In this document: positions 35,094 to 42,697 of the stretch, one piece after another
Layout of the letters: the number at the start of each line of letters is the position of its first letter
Numbering within the stretch: position 1 is the stretch's first letter
Notes under the pieces: generated by a model
Database searches by the model: none
Seen by the model: the letters and a program-made list of their open reading frames with translations, nothing else
What the model was told of the DNA's origin: nothing
Position numbers and translations under genes: made by a program
Assembly: GCF_009299505.1 (NCBI RefSeq)
Contig: NZ_WBSM01000003.1
Coordinates: 25,827 to 89,826, forward strand
Length of the DNA stretch: 64,000 nucleotides
DNA from: Bifidobacterium ramosum
GTDB taxonomy: Bacteria > Actinomycetota > Actinomycetes > Actinomycetales > Bifidobacteriaceae
Direction of reading: 5' to 3'

Positions 35094-36104
35094 TTACTCG
35101 GCCTTGCCGCCGGAACGGGAGTACGGGTCGATCGCGTCGCGCAGGCCGTCGCCGATGAGCTGCACGGAGAAGGTCAGGATGATCAGCATGACCGACGGGA
35201 AGACCAGCACCCACGGGGAGGTCTGCACGACCGACTGGCCGGCGTTCAACAACGTGCCGAGGGAGGTGTCGGGGGCCTTGATGCCGAGGCCCAGGAAGCT
35301 CAGCGAGGTTTCGCTGTTGACCGCGCCGATGACGCCGAGGACGGTGTTGATGACGAGCACAGAGCCGAGGTTCGGCACGAGGTGGCGCACGATGATCGTG
35401 AACGACGGCACGCCCATGAACTTCGCGGCGCGCACGTACTCGCGGTCGCGCAGCGAGAGCGTCAGCGTGCGCAGGGTTCGCGCGTAGCCGATCCAACCGA
35501 ACGCGGTCAGGCCGATCGCCAGCCAGATCCAGTCGCTGCCGCCCTTGGCCATGCCGACGATCAGCGCGATGAGCAGGAACGACGGGACGACGAGCAGCAT
35601 GTCGAGCAGCCACATGCCGACGTGCTCGAACCAGCCCTCGAAGAACGCGACCGCGGTGCCGACGAGCGCGGCGATGATCGTGATGCAGATCGAGGAGAGG
35701 ATACCGATGGTGAGCGAACGGCCGAGACCGCGCACGATCATCGCGTACAGATCGGAGCCGCCGACGGTCGTGCCAAGCCAGTGCTCGGAAGACGGCGGCG
35801 CGGCGAGCGCGGCGAAGTCCGGCTCATCGTAGCTCCACTGCGAGAAGCGCGCGCCGAACGCGGCGAAGAAGATCAGGATCAGCAGCACGATCAGGCCGAC
35901 CACCGCGGACGGACGGCGGCAGAAGCGGCGCACGTACAGCATCATGCGGCCGGTGCGCTTGAAGTCGTCGTGCTCGGACTTGCCGGACTTTCCGGACTTG
36001 TTGTCCGTCGTCACATCAGCCGTCTGGCCGTCTCCCTGCTGGAAGTCGCGCACCTCGTCGGTCGCGTCCGCGTCGGCGACCATGTTCTCGGAATCGTTCA
36101 TCAT
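35094..36104 (-). CDS. Oligopeptide ABC transporter permease, OppC-type
   Basis: A 336-residue permease of the second system: hydrophilic N-terminus of ~55 residues (Asp/Lys-rich), first helix PSAVVGLIVLLILIFFAAFG, HWLGTTVGGSDLYAMIVRGL (OppC landmark), EAA loop AAKFMGVPSFTIIVRHLVPN, and LSFLGLGIKAPDTSLGTLLN near the end. Two ATGs are adjacent (36104 and 36101); AAAGGA fits the first. Located between the OppB gene (47 bp upstream) and the fused ATPase gene. Confidence 0.93.
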   Translation of the reverse strand: MMNDSENMVADADATDEVRDFQQGDGQTADVTTDNKSGKSGKSEHDDFKRTGRMMLYVRRFCRRPSAVVGLIVLLILIFFAAFGARFSQWSYDEPDFAALAAPPSSEHWLGTTVGGSDLYAMIVRGLGRSLTIGILSSICITIIAALVGTAVAFFEGWFEHVGMWLLDMLLVVPSFLLIALIVGMAKGGSDWIWLAIGLTAFGWIGYARTLRTLTLSLRDREYVRAAKFMGVPSFTIIVRHLVPNLGSVLVINTVLGVIGAVNSETSLSFLGLGIKAPDTSLGTLLNAGQSVVQTSPWVLVFPSVMLIILTFSVQLIGDGLRDAIDPYSRSGGKAE

Positions 36105-36150
36105 ATCGATCGTCCTTTTACTCACGTTCCACGTATCGGGATCGGGCGTC

Positions 36151-37134
36151 TCAGCTCAGTCGGATGCGCGGGTCGAGCCACGCGGAGAAGATGTCGGCCA
36201 GCAGCGCGCCGGTCAACGTGCACACGCCGCCGAACGCGGCCACGGCGACCGCGCCGTTGATGTCGTTCTGCGCGATCGTCTGCGTGAAGTACATGCCCAG
36301 GCCGTTGATCGCGAACACGTTCTCGGTGATGACCGCGCCGGTGAACACGCCTGCGATCGAGAACGCAACGTCCACGGCCGTCGGGATCAGGCTCGTGCGC
36401 AGCGCGTGACGGCGGATCGCGATGTTGAGCGGCAGGCCCTTCGCGCGAGCGGTGCGCACGTAGTCGGCGTTCATCGTGTCGAGCAGGTACGTGCGCTGGG
36501 TGAGGTGGTAGCTCACCGTGCCGGGGATCGTCATGACGATGGTCGGCAGGATGAGGTGCTGCAGGTAGTCGAGCACCCACAGGACCGGGTTGTTGCCTTG
36601 GTACGAGTGCAGGCCGGTCACGTAGAACGCGCGGGTGCCGATGAGGTTGTTGAAGTTGATGGCGATGAGCACGACCATCAGGCCCATGACGGCGGCCGGG
36701 ATGACCAGGAAGAACGTGGCGATCGAGTTGAGCACGCGATCCTGCCACTTGTACTGGCGGATGGCGGTGTACACGCCGATGCTCACGCCGAAGATGATCG
36801 CGAGGATCGTGGCGAGGGTCACGAGCTGGAGCGACGCGGCGATGCGCGATGCGATGGCCGGGCCGACCGGCGACTGGTCGGGGCTCAGGCCCCAGTCCCA
36901 GCGGGTCACGATACCCTTGAGCCAGCGACCGTACCGAATGATGACGGGTGTCTGATCGTTGATGTTCGCCATGTCGAGCGAACGGTTGATCGATGCCATC
37001 GGCGGGCGCGGATTACGCGACATGTAGTTCGAACGCGGGTCCATGAACGCACTCGCCAGGAAATACGTCATCGACACTGCCACGAACAGCATGATGATGT
37101 AGTTGCCGATGCGCTTGATGATGTACTTGAGCAC
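36151..37134 (-). CDS. Oligopeptide ABC transporter permease, OppB-type
   Basis: A 327-residue permease, first gene of the second operon. It starts with GTG (VLKYIIKRIGNYIIMLFVAV), supported by a near-perfect AGGAGG six bases upstream. OppB landmarks: WDWGLSPDQSPVGPAIASRI, the EAA loop TARAKGLPLNIAIRRHALRT and FAINGLGMYFTQTI. The periplasmic segment after helix 1 (FMDPRSNYMSRNPRPPMAS) is longer than in the first system. The promoter lies in the 339-bp space shared with divergent pepC. Confidence 0.93.
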   Translation of the reverse strand: MLKYIIKRIGNYIIMLFVAVSMTYFLASAFMDPRSNYMSRNPRPPMASINRSLDMANINDQTPVIIRYGRWLKGIVTRWDWGLSPDQSPVGPAIASRIAASLQLVTLATILAIIFGVSIGVYTAIRQYKWQDRVLNSIATFFLVIPAAVMGLMVVLIAINFNNLIGTRAFYVTGLHSYQGNNPVLWVLDYLQHLILPTIVMTIPGTVSYHLTQRTYLLDTMNADYVRTARAKGLPLNIAIRRHALRTSLIPTAVDVAFSIAGVFTGAVITENVFAINGLGMYFTQTIAQNDINGAVAVAAFGGVCTLTGALLADIFSAWLDPRIRLS

Positions 37135-37256
37135 CCTTCACCTCCTAAAGCCTCAGTAGGTTTAACCCTTCTAAGTGAACATGCAAAATTCAATCCAGAA
37201 TATGAGATGAGGTATTGACGGATTTGCGCTTTGGGGGTATTGCGAAAACCGTTTTA

Positions 37257-37266
37257 GTTAGCGCTA
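37257..37266. promoter_or_regulatory. LacI-type palindrome between the opp operon and pepC
   Basis: TTAGCGCTAA (inside GTTAGCGCTAATC) is a perfect 10-bp palindrome of the kind bound by bifidobacterial LacI-family global regulators. It is 123 bp upstream of the OppB-type gene and 208 bp upstream of pepC. It could link peptide uptake to carbon status. Regulator not in this window. Confidence 0.4.
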
Positions 37267-37377
37267 ATCGACCCGTTTTGAACCCGTTTGTTAATTTTGC
37301 GTTTCGAGTCCGTACAGCGAACACGCAGTACAATGTCTGCGGATTTTCAGTTGCCGCCTGTACGTGGCTCCGTCCCG

Positions 37378-37425
37378 GCTCCCCGTCCTGAGGGGAGCTG
37401 TCAGCGAAGCTGGCTGAGGGGAGCA
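37378..37425 (+). repeat. Family C repeat upstream of pepC
   Basis: GCTCCCCGTCCTGAGGGGAG, CTGTCAGCGAAGCTGGCTGA, GGGGAGC. Ends 49 bp before the pepC start, so it lies in the leader or promoter. Confidence 0.85.
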
Positions 37426-37473
37426 CACCCACCCGGCAACCACCGTTTATCATCCATCCAAAGGAACCAACCC

Positions 37474-38982
37474 ATGCCAAGCAACGTAGCCATCAAACCC
37501 GAGCTGCTGTCCAAGTACGCCGCTGACTTCAACGCCGACCGCGCCAACCTCGTCGCCGCCGACGCCGCCGTCTCGTCCGGTGTCCTCAAGGCCGCCACCG
37601 ACTATCGCGGCGCCCGCGAACTGCCGCGCGACTTCTCGATCGAGCTCAAGCAGGGCTCGATCACCAACCAGAAGCACTCCGGCCGCTGCTGGATGTTCGC
37701 CTCGCTCAACACGCTGCGCTACGAGCTCATGCACCGCTGGAACCTCGAGGACTTCGAGTTCTCCGAGACCTACCTGTTCTTCTGGGACGCCATGGAGAAG
37801 TCCAACACATACCTCGAGAACGTGCTCGCCACACTCGACGAGCCGACCGACAGTCGCGTCTTCGAGGCCATCAACTACGGCCCGTCCGACGACGGCGGCT
37901 GGTGGCAGATGTTCGCCGCGCTGGTGAACAAGTACGGCCTCGTGCCGAAGAGCGCCTACCCGGAGTCCGCCAACTCCACCGATTCCGGCGCGTTCAAGCA
38001 GTACCTCAACTCGAAGCTGCACGGTTTCGCGGCCGAGCTGCGCCGCCGTCACGCGGCCGGCGAGCCGGTCGAGGCGTTGCGCGCGGCGAAGGACGAGGAG
38101 ATGTTGGTCGTGTACCGCATCTGCGCGATCTCGCTCGGCGAGCCGCCGGCGAAGTTCGACTGGATCGCCCGCACCAAGGGCGACGACAAGGCCGAGAAAG
38201 GCGGCAAGGACTGCTGCAAGAAGGCCGAGGGCTGCTGCAAGGACGATCATCAGGCCGCCGAGTCCTGCGATTGCGGCGACGACTGCACGTGCGAGTCCGG
38301 CAAGTCCTGCGGATGCAAGGGCGACAAGCACTCCGGCATCGACGACCGTCCGGTCATCCGCGAAACCGGCATCACGCCGCTCGAGTTCTACAGGAAGTAC
38401 GTGCCGGTCGACGTGAACGACTTCGCGTCGCTGTGCAACTCGCCGATGGAGCGCACGCCGTTCGGCAAGCGCTACGTCATCAAGTATTCCGCGAACGTGG
38501 CCGAGGCCGGCGACATGGAGTTCGTCAACGTGCCGCTCGATGTGTTCAAGAAGGCCGCGATCGACCAGCTGACGGCCGGTCATCCGATCTGGTTCGCGTG
38601 CGACTGCATGCAGTTCTCGCTGCGCGACGCCGGCTTCTTCGACCAGTCCGTCGTGCGCGTGGACCGCCTGTTCGGCACCGATTTCCCGCTCGACAAGGCC
38701 GACGGCCTCGAATACGGCGACAGCCCGAGCAACCACGCGATGACGTTCACCGGCGTGAACCTCGGCGAGGACGGCAAGCCGAACCGCTGGAAGGTCGAGA
38801 ACAGCTGGGGCAAGGACAACGGCGTGGACGGCTACTACGTGATGTCCGACGCGTGGTTCGACCGCTTCGTGACCGAGATCATCATCCGCAAGGACTTCCT
38901 CGACGAGGCCACGCGCGCGCTGCTCACCGCCGAGCCGGTCCAGCTCGACCCCTGGCAGCCCCTCACCAGGCCCTGTCGCTGA
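37474..38982 (+). CDS. pepC: Aminopeptidase C (bleomycin-hydrolase family C1B) with a cysteine-rich insertion
   Basis: A 502-residue papain-fold aminopeptidase of the C1B family, normally a cytosolic hexamer that trims N-terminal residues from peptides. Catalytic residues: Cys72 in SGRCWMFAS, His421 in PSNHAMTFTG and Asn443 in VENSWGKDNG. Typical PepC is about 440-450 residues. The excess is explained by an insertion at about 233-292 with ten cysteines in CC and CxC pairs between residues 247 and 281 (DCCKK, GCCKDD, SCDCGDDCTC, SCGCKG) plus two histidines, like a metallothionein or metal-binding module. Codon use in the insertion looks normal. AAAGGAACC precedes the ATG. It is divergent from the second peptide-import operon, fitting use of imported peptides. 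Confidence 0.93.
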   Translation: MPSNVAIKPELLSKYAADFNADRANLVAADAAVSSGVLKAATDYRGARELPRDFSIELKQGSITNQKHSGRCWMFASLNTLRYELMHRWNLEDFEFSETYLFFWDAMEKSNTYLENVLATLDEPTDSRVFEAINYGPSDDGGWWQMFAALVNKYGLVPKSAYPESANSTDSGAFKQYLNSKLHGFAAELRRRHAAGEPVEALRAAKDEEMLVVYRICAISLGEPPAKFDWIARTKGDDKAEKGGKDCCKKAEGCCKDDHQAAESCDCGDDCTCESGKSCGCKGDKHSGIDDRPVIRETGITPLEFYRKYVPVDVNDFASLCNSPMERTPFGKRYVIKYSANVAEAGDMEFVNVPLDVFKKAAIDQLTAGHPIWFACDCMQFSLRDAGFFDQSVVRVDRLFGTDFPLDKADGLEYGDSPSNHAMTFTGVNLGEDGKPNRWKVENSWGKDNGVDGYYVMSDAWFDRFVTEIIIRKDFLDEATRALLTAEPVQLDPWQPLTRPCR

Positions 38983-38983
38983 A

Positions 38984-39362
38984 ACGGACATACGGCCGAT
39001 TTGGAATGAGCAAACGGCTGGTTGTCCGTAGAGGAACGAAGCTGGCGTCCTGAGGAACGTTCCTTGGCGCCATACCGCTTCACCTTTACGGACAACCAGC
39101 CGTTTTTCAGTCCAAATCGGCCGTATGCCCGTAGGCGGAAGAAGCCCGATCCCCAAGGAACGCCCAGCCGCCACACGCTCACGGCCTCTGCGGGTACACG
39201 CCCTCACCCCTAACGGACATACAGCCGATTCGGACGGCGAAAGCGGCTGGTTGTCCGTCAGGGTGAGGCGTGTGGCGTCTGGAACGACCCAAAGCCCTTA
39301 TAGCTTCTTCCCTTCACGGACATCCAGCCGCTTTCGCCGTCCGAATCGGCTGTATGTCCGTC
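38984..39362. repeat. Four family A elements forming two inverted pairs
   Basis: Copies at 38984-39030 (starts 1 bp after the pepC stop), 39089-39134, 39203-39268 (stem extended by CTCACCC/GGGTGAG) and 39314-39362. Copies 1 and 2 are inverted relatives of each other. Copies 3 and 4 are near-exact inverted duplicates including the loop (TTCGGACGGCGAAAG versus CTTTCGCCGTCCGAA), about 50 bp apart. Confidence 0.95.
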
Positions 39363-39409
39363 AGAAAAACGAAAGAGGCGTTGCCCCGGAACATCCCGGG
39401 ACAACGCCT
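39362..39409 (-). terminator. Rho-independent terminator of nusG
   Basis: On the minus strand GGCGTTGTCCCGGGA, GTTCCGGGGCAACGCC (stem with small bulges), then TCTTTCGTTTTTCTG. It lies 108 bp past the nusG stop. Confidence 0.8.
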
Positions 39410-39420
39410 CCATCGGTGGA

Positions 39421-39517
39421 AATCACATAACGCGTGCGGAGACTGCCGTCTGAACCCGAAGGCGTACTTCGTACGCCGAGCGGTGAAGAAAGGCAGTATA
39501 CGCTCCGTTATGTGATT
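39421..39517. other. Nested stem-loop region in the nusG 3' untranslated region
   Basis: The outer inverted repeat AATCACATAACG (39421-39432) / CGTTATGTGATT (39506-39517) encloses an ACTGCC/GGCAGT pair and a perfect inner hairpin GGCGTAC-TTC-GTACGCC (39461-39477). The right outer arm touches the nusG stop codon. The whole could fold as one ~97-nt structured RNA between the stop and the terminator. No match to a known RNA family is recognised. Confidence 0.55.
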
Positions 39518-40347
39518 TACTGTAATTTCTCCACCTGGTTGAAGCCCAGCTCCACCGGCGTATCGCGGCCGAAGATGGACACGAGCACGGTGAGCTTCTG
39601 GGTGGTGGGCTCGACGTCGGAGACGACGGCGGCCATCGTGGTGAACGGGCCGTCGGTGACGGTGACCTGATCGCCGACCGCGTAGGACACCTCGACGGTG
39701 CGCTTCTTGGCGACGGCGGGCTTATCGCCGGCCTTCTTGAGCGCCTCGGACGCGATCATCGGGGCCATCATCTCAACGACTTCCTTGCGCGTGAGCGGAG
39801 CCGGATCCTTGGTCGGGCCGACGAAGCCGGTCACGCCTTCGGTCTCGCGGACGATGCGGCGAGCATCCTCATCCGGCCACATGCGAATCAGCACATAACC
39901 GGGCACACGCACGCGGGTGATGATCTTCTTGCCCTTGTCGGTGTGCTTCTCGACTTCCTCCATCGGTACTTCGATCTGGAAGATCTTGTCTTCGAGGCCG
40001 AAGCTGACGATACGGGACTCGACGTTGGTCTTGACGCGCTTCTCGTAGCCGGAGTACGTATGCAGCACGTACCAGTTGCCTTCGAGGGTCTTCAGCGATT
40101 CCTTGAAATCGGCGACGGCCTTCGCGCCGGCATCCTCGACTTCGTCATCATCCGTGGCGTCGGCGGACGCATCGGCATCGTCGGATGCGATCTCGCTGGT
40201 CGTCTCGTCGACGTCGGCCTCGCCGTCCGTCGCAACGGGAGCGGTCTCGGTCACGTCGGCCGCATCGGCCACGGCATCGTCGGAGGAAACAACGGAGGCG
40301 TTCTCGTCAAGCCCGTCGAGGTTTTCGAGATTCACTTCATCATTCAT
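39517..40347 (-). CDS. nusG: Transcription termination/antitermination factor NusG
   Basis: A 276-residue NusG. It binds RNA polymerase and couples transcription to Rho and to the ribosome. The NGN domain begins near residue 91 ([20 protein letters not shown]) and includes [20 protein letters not shown] and [17 protein letters not shown]. The KOW domain is at the C-terminus ([20 protein letters not shown], then [16 protein letters not shown]). A 90-residue acidic N-terminal extension (Asp/Ala/Glu/Thr-rich) is typical of actinobacteria. It is 28 bp downstream of secE. Confidence 0.96.
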   Translation of the reverse strand: MNDEVNLENLDGLDENASVVSSDDAVADAADVTETAPVATDGEADVDETTSEIASDDADASADATDDDEVEDAGAKAVADFKESLKTLEGNWYVLHTYSGYEKRVKTNVESRIVSFGLEDKIFQIEVPMEEVEKHTDKGKKIITRVRVPGYVLIRMWPDEDARRIVRETEGVTGFVGPTKDPAPLTRKEVVEMMAPMIASEALKKAGDKPAVAKKRTVEVSYAVGDQVTVTDGPFTTMAAVVSDVEPTTQKLTVLVSIFGRDTPVELGFNQVEKLQ

Positions 40348-40375
40348 GCGTCAATTCACCTTCAGGTTGATCAGA

Positions 40376-40603
40376 TCAGCCGAAAATCCACAGCACGAGC
40401 TTGCCCAGACCGAAGTCCATACCCGTGACGAGCGCCATGAGGAACAGCACGAAAATGAACACGGCCAGCGACCAGAAGAACAGTTCCTTGGCGGTGGGAG
40501 TAACGACCTTACGAAGTTCGTCGATGATCTGCTTGATGAACAAGCCGATCTGCATAAAGACATTTGGTTTCTTTGCCGAGACGGCCTTGCTTGCTTTCGC
40601 CAT
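40376..40603 (-). CDS. secE: Protein translocase subunit SecE
   Basis: A 75-residue single-span SecE, clamp of the SecYEG channel. The amphipathic helix FIKQIIDELRKVVTPTAKEL is followed by one membrane helix LFFWSLAVFIFVLFLMALV. The start at 40603 is chosen because AAGGA lies 5 nt before it. The upstream part of the open frame overlaps tRNA-Trp and is not coding. The order tRNA-Trp, secE, nusG is the conserved bacterial arrangement. Confidence 0.95.
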   Translation of the reverse strand: MAKASKAVSAKKPNVFMQIGLFIKQIIDELRKVVTPTAKELFFWSLAVFIFVLFLMALVTGMDFGLGKLVLWIFG

Positions 40604-40639
40604 AACCATCCTTACGATCGCATATTCATCAAGAAGACT

Positions 40640-40715
40640 TGGCAGGGAAGGCGGGACTCGAACCCACAACCTACGGTTTTGGAGACCGTTGCGCTACCAA
40701 TTGCGCCACTTCCCT
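40640..40715 (-). tRNA. tRNA-Trp (anticodon CCA)
   Basis: Acceptor AGGGAAG pairs with CTTCCCT; D-arm GCGCAATTGGTAGCGC; anticodon loop CTCCAAA with CCA; T-arm GTGGGTTCGAGTCCCGC; discriminator G followed by an encoded CCA. It lies directly upstream of secE on the same strand. Confidence 0.95.
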
Positions 40716-40823
40716 AGGTGAACTCTGCCATGCTAGCGAACCTGAACGACAGGACGCTTACGCCCGGCAAAAACCGCCAAGGCGATATAGTAGCGGATGA
40801 TGGCGATTTCGTCCAATCGTACG

Positions 40824-40854
40824 AAAAAATCCCGTGGAAAAACCACGGGATTTC
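40824..40854 (-). terminator. Rho-independent terminator of the aminotransferase gene
   Basis: On the minus strand AAATCCCGTGG, TTTTT, CCACGGGATTT then TTTCG. It is 280 bp beyond the aminotransferase stop, after the duplicated segment. Confidence 0.88.
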
Positions 40855-40899
40855 AACGTTTGTACGGCATGTCTCGCACCGACTGGCGACGCTGATTTG

Positions 40900-41154
40900 C
40901 AGCGCTTACGCCTCGGTCCTGCAATTATTGACCTCGCTACGCTCGGACTCAATCCTGCCTTCGTTCAGCCTACCGGCCTCGCTCAGGGCTCACCTACGAA
41001 CAGCCCACTGGGCTGTTCGCTTAACGGTTCGGTCCAGCAACAGCTGGCCTCGCTACGCTCGGGCTCAAGTCTGCTCTCGTTCGGCCTATCGGCCTCACTC
41101 GAGACTCGCCTACGCGAAGCCCACCGGGCTTCGCGCTTAACGGCTCGTCCATTC
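40900..41154. repeat. 116-bp tandem duplication covering the 3' end of the aminotransferase gene
   Basis: Unit 1 (40932-41047) and unit 2 (41048-41154) align throughout from CCTCGCTACGCTCGG to CTTAACGG. A third, partial, more decayed unit is at 40900-40931. Each full unit has a hairpin: CGAACAGCCCA/TGGGCTGTTCG in unit 1 and GCGAAGCCC/GGGCTTCGC in unit 2. The stems differ by paired, compensating changes. Unit 2 includes the last codons and stop of the aminotransferase gene. Confidence 0.8.
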
Positions 41155-42351
41155 CTTGAAACGGCGCATGCCTTCGGCGAGCTGGTCGTCGGCGAGCGCA
41201 TAGGAGAAGCGCAGGTATCCGGGGGCGCCGAACGCCTCGCCCGGCACGGCGGCCACGTGGGCCTCGTCGAGCAGCGCGGCGGCGAGTTCGGAGGAGCTTG
41301 CGCACACGGTGCCCCGCTCCCCCAGCGGACGGTCGAGCAGGCCGGTCACGTCGGCGAACGCGTAGAATGCACCGGTCGGCGTCGGGCAGACCACGCCGTC
41401 GATGTCGTTGAGCGCGGCGACGATCGCCTTGCGACGCGCGTCAAACGCCTCACGCATCGCGTACACGGCGTCGAGCGGGCCGGACACGGCCGCGATCGCC
41501 GCACGCTGCGACACGTTCGCCACGTTCGACGTCATGTGTCCCTGCAGCTTGGACGCGGCCTTGGCGACCGGCACCGGCGCGATGAGCCAGCCGACGCGCC
41601 AGCCGGGCATCGCATACGTCTTGGCGACGCCGTTGAGCACGATGAGCTGGTCACGGCATTCCGGCACGGCCGCGCCGATGTACGTGGTCTTCGCGTCGTC
41701 GTAGTTGAGGTGCTCGTAGATCTCGTCGGAGATGATCCAGATGTGGTGGTCGATGGCCCACTGCGCGATGCCCTTGATCGTTTCGGGCGACCAGACCGCG
41801 CCAGTCGGGTTGTTCGGCGAGTTGACGATGATCGCCTTGGTGCGCTCGGTGCGGGCGGCCTCCAGTGCGGCGAGGTCCGGCTCGAAGCCACGGTCGCCGC
41901 CGGCGAACACGAGCACCGGCTTGCCGCCGGCGAGCTTGACGGCCTCCGGGTAGCTGGTCCAGTACGGGGTCGGGATGATGACCTCGTCGCCGTCGTTGAG
42001 CAGCACCTGGAACGTCGAGTAGACGGCCTGCTTGCCGCCGTTGGTCACGACGACCTGATCGGCGGTGACCTCGTAGCCGGAGTCACGCAGCGTCTTGACG
42101 GCGATCGCCTCGCGCAGCTCGGGCAGGCCGGGGGTCGGCGTGTACTGGTAGTTCTTCGGGTCGCGGCAGGCCGCGGCGGCCGCGTCGACGACGTAGTCGG
42201 GGGTCGGGAAGTTCGGCTCTCCCGCGCCGAAGCCGATGACGTCGAGTCCGGCGGCCTTCATGGCCTTCGCCTTGGCGTCGACGGCCAGCGTCGCGCTGGG
42301 TGCCACGTTGTTGATACGGTCGGAAAGAGTCTGCCAATCAGCCATAGTCAT
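41137..42351 (-). CDS. Pyridoxal-phosphate aminotransferase, aspartate aminotransferase type
   Basis: A 404-residue fold-type I class I/II aminotransferase. [15 protein letters not shown] at the start, [43 protein letters not shown] (cofactor Asn/Pro region), [13 protein letters not shown] (Asp pairing with the PLP nitrogen), the Schiff-base Lys244 in [16 protein letters not shown], and a substrate-carboxylate Arg in [11 protein letters not shown]. The pattern is that of bacterial aspartate aminotransferase 1b, which moves the amino group between aspartate and 2-oxoglutarate; prephenate or other amino donors are possible in this subgroup. It is monocistronic, with its 3' end inside a tandem duplication. 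Confidence 0.9.
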   Translation of the reverse strand: MTMADWQTLSDRINNVAPSATLAVDAKAKAMKAAGLDVIGFGAGEPNFPTPDYVVDAAAAACRDPKNYQYTPTPGLPELREAIAVKTLRDSGYEVTADQVVVTNGGKQAVYSTFQVLLNDGDEVIIPTPYWTSYPEAVKLAGGKPVLVFAGGDRGFEPDLAALEAARTERTKAIIVNSPNNPTGAVWSPETIKGIAQWAIDHHIWIISDEIYEHLNYDDAKTTYIGAAVPECRDQLIVLNGVAKTYAMPGWRVGWLIAPVPVAKAASKLQGHMTSNVANVSQRAAIAAVSGPLDAVYAMREAFDARRKAIVAALNDIDGVVCPTPTGAFYAFADVTGLLDRPLGERGTVCASSSELAAALLDEAHVAAVPGEAFGAPGYLRFSYALADDQLAEGMRRFKEWTSR

Positions 42352-42428
42352 GGCTTCTAAGATAAACCCCGCACGCGATGTTTCTCAAGGGTGTCGCGGC
42401 GTTCCATCGTCCCCGAATCCCCATCCCC

Positions 42429-42690
42429 TCAACGGACATGCAGCCGATTTGCACCCCGGTTTCGGCTGTATGTCCGTTGGGAGGCGAGAGCATGTTGCGA
42501 TGACTGCGATTTTTGGGAATATGTGACCTCCCCTTTGACGGACATACAGCCGATTTGTAGCCTGATTTCGGCTGTATGTCCGTTAGAGGTTATGACATAT
42601 CAGCGATGATGGCCGCCGCACTCTCGGCAAGCTCTCATCTCCAACGGACATACAGCCGAAACCGAGCTACAAATCGGCTGTATGTCCGCT
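42429..42690. repeat. Three family A hairpins between the aminotransferase gene and proB
   Basis: Copies at 42429-42479, 42537-42585 and 42641-42690. The second and third are inverted duplicates of one another through the loop (CGATTTGTAGCCTGATTTCG versus its near reverse complement). The third ends 8 bp past the proB stop. Confidence 0.93.
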
Positions 42691-42697
42691 ACACGGG

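Noticed and set aside
32733..36260. 1175-codon plus-strand open frame across the second peptide-transport operon
   Set aside because: It covers four well-recognised minus-strand genes and translates to His/Asp/Arg-rich low-complexity sequence typical of antisense frames.
39457..39480. tRNA-like fold around GGCGTAC-TTC-GTACGCC
   Set aside because: There is a single strong hairpin but no D-arm, no TTCGA T-loop and no acceptor pairing; not a tRNA.
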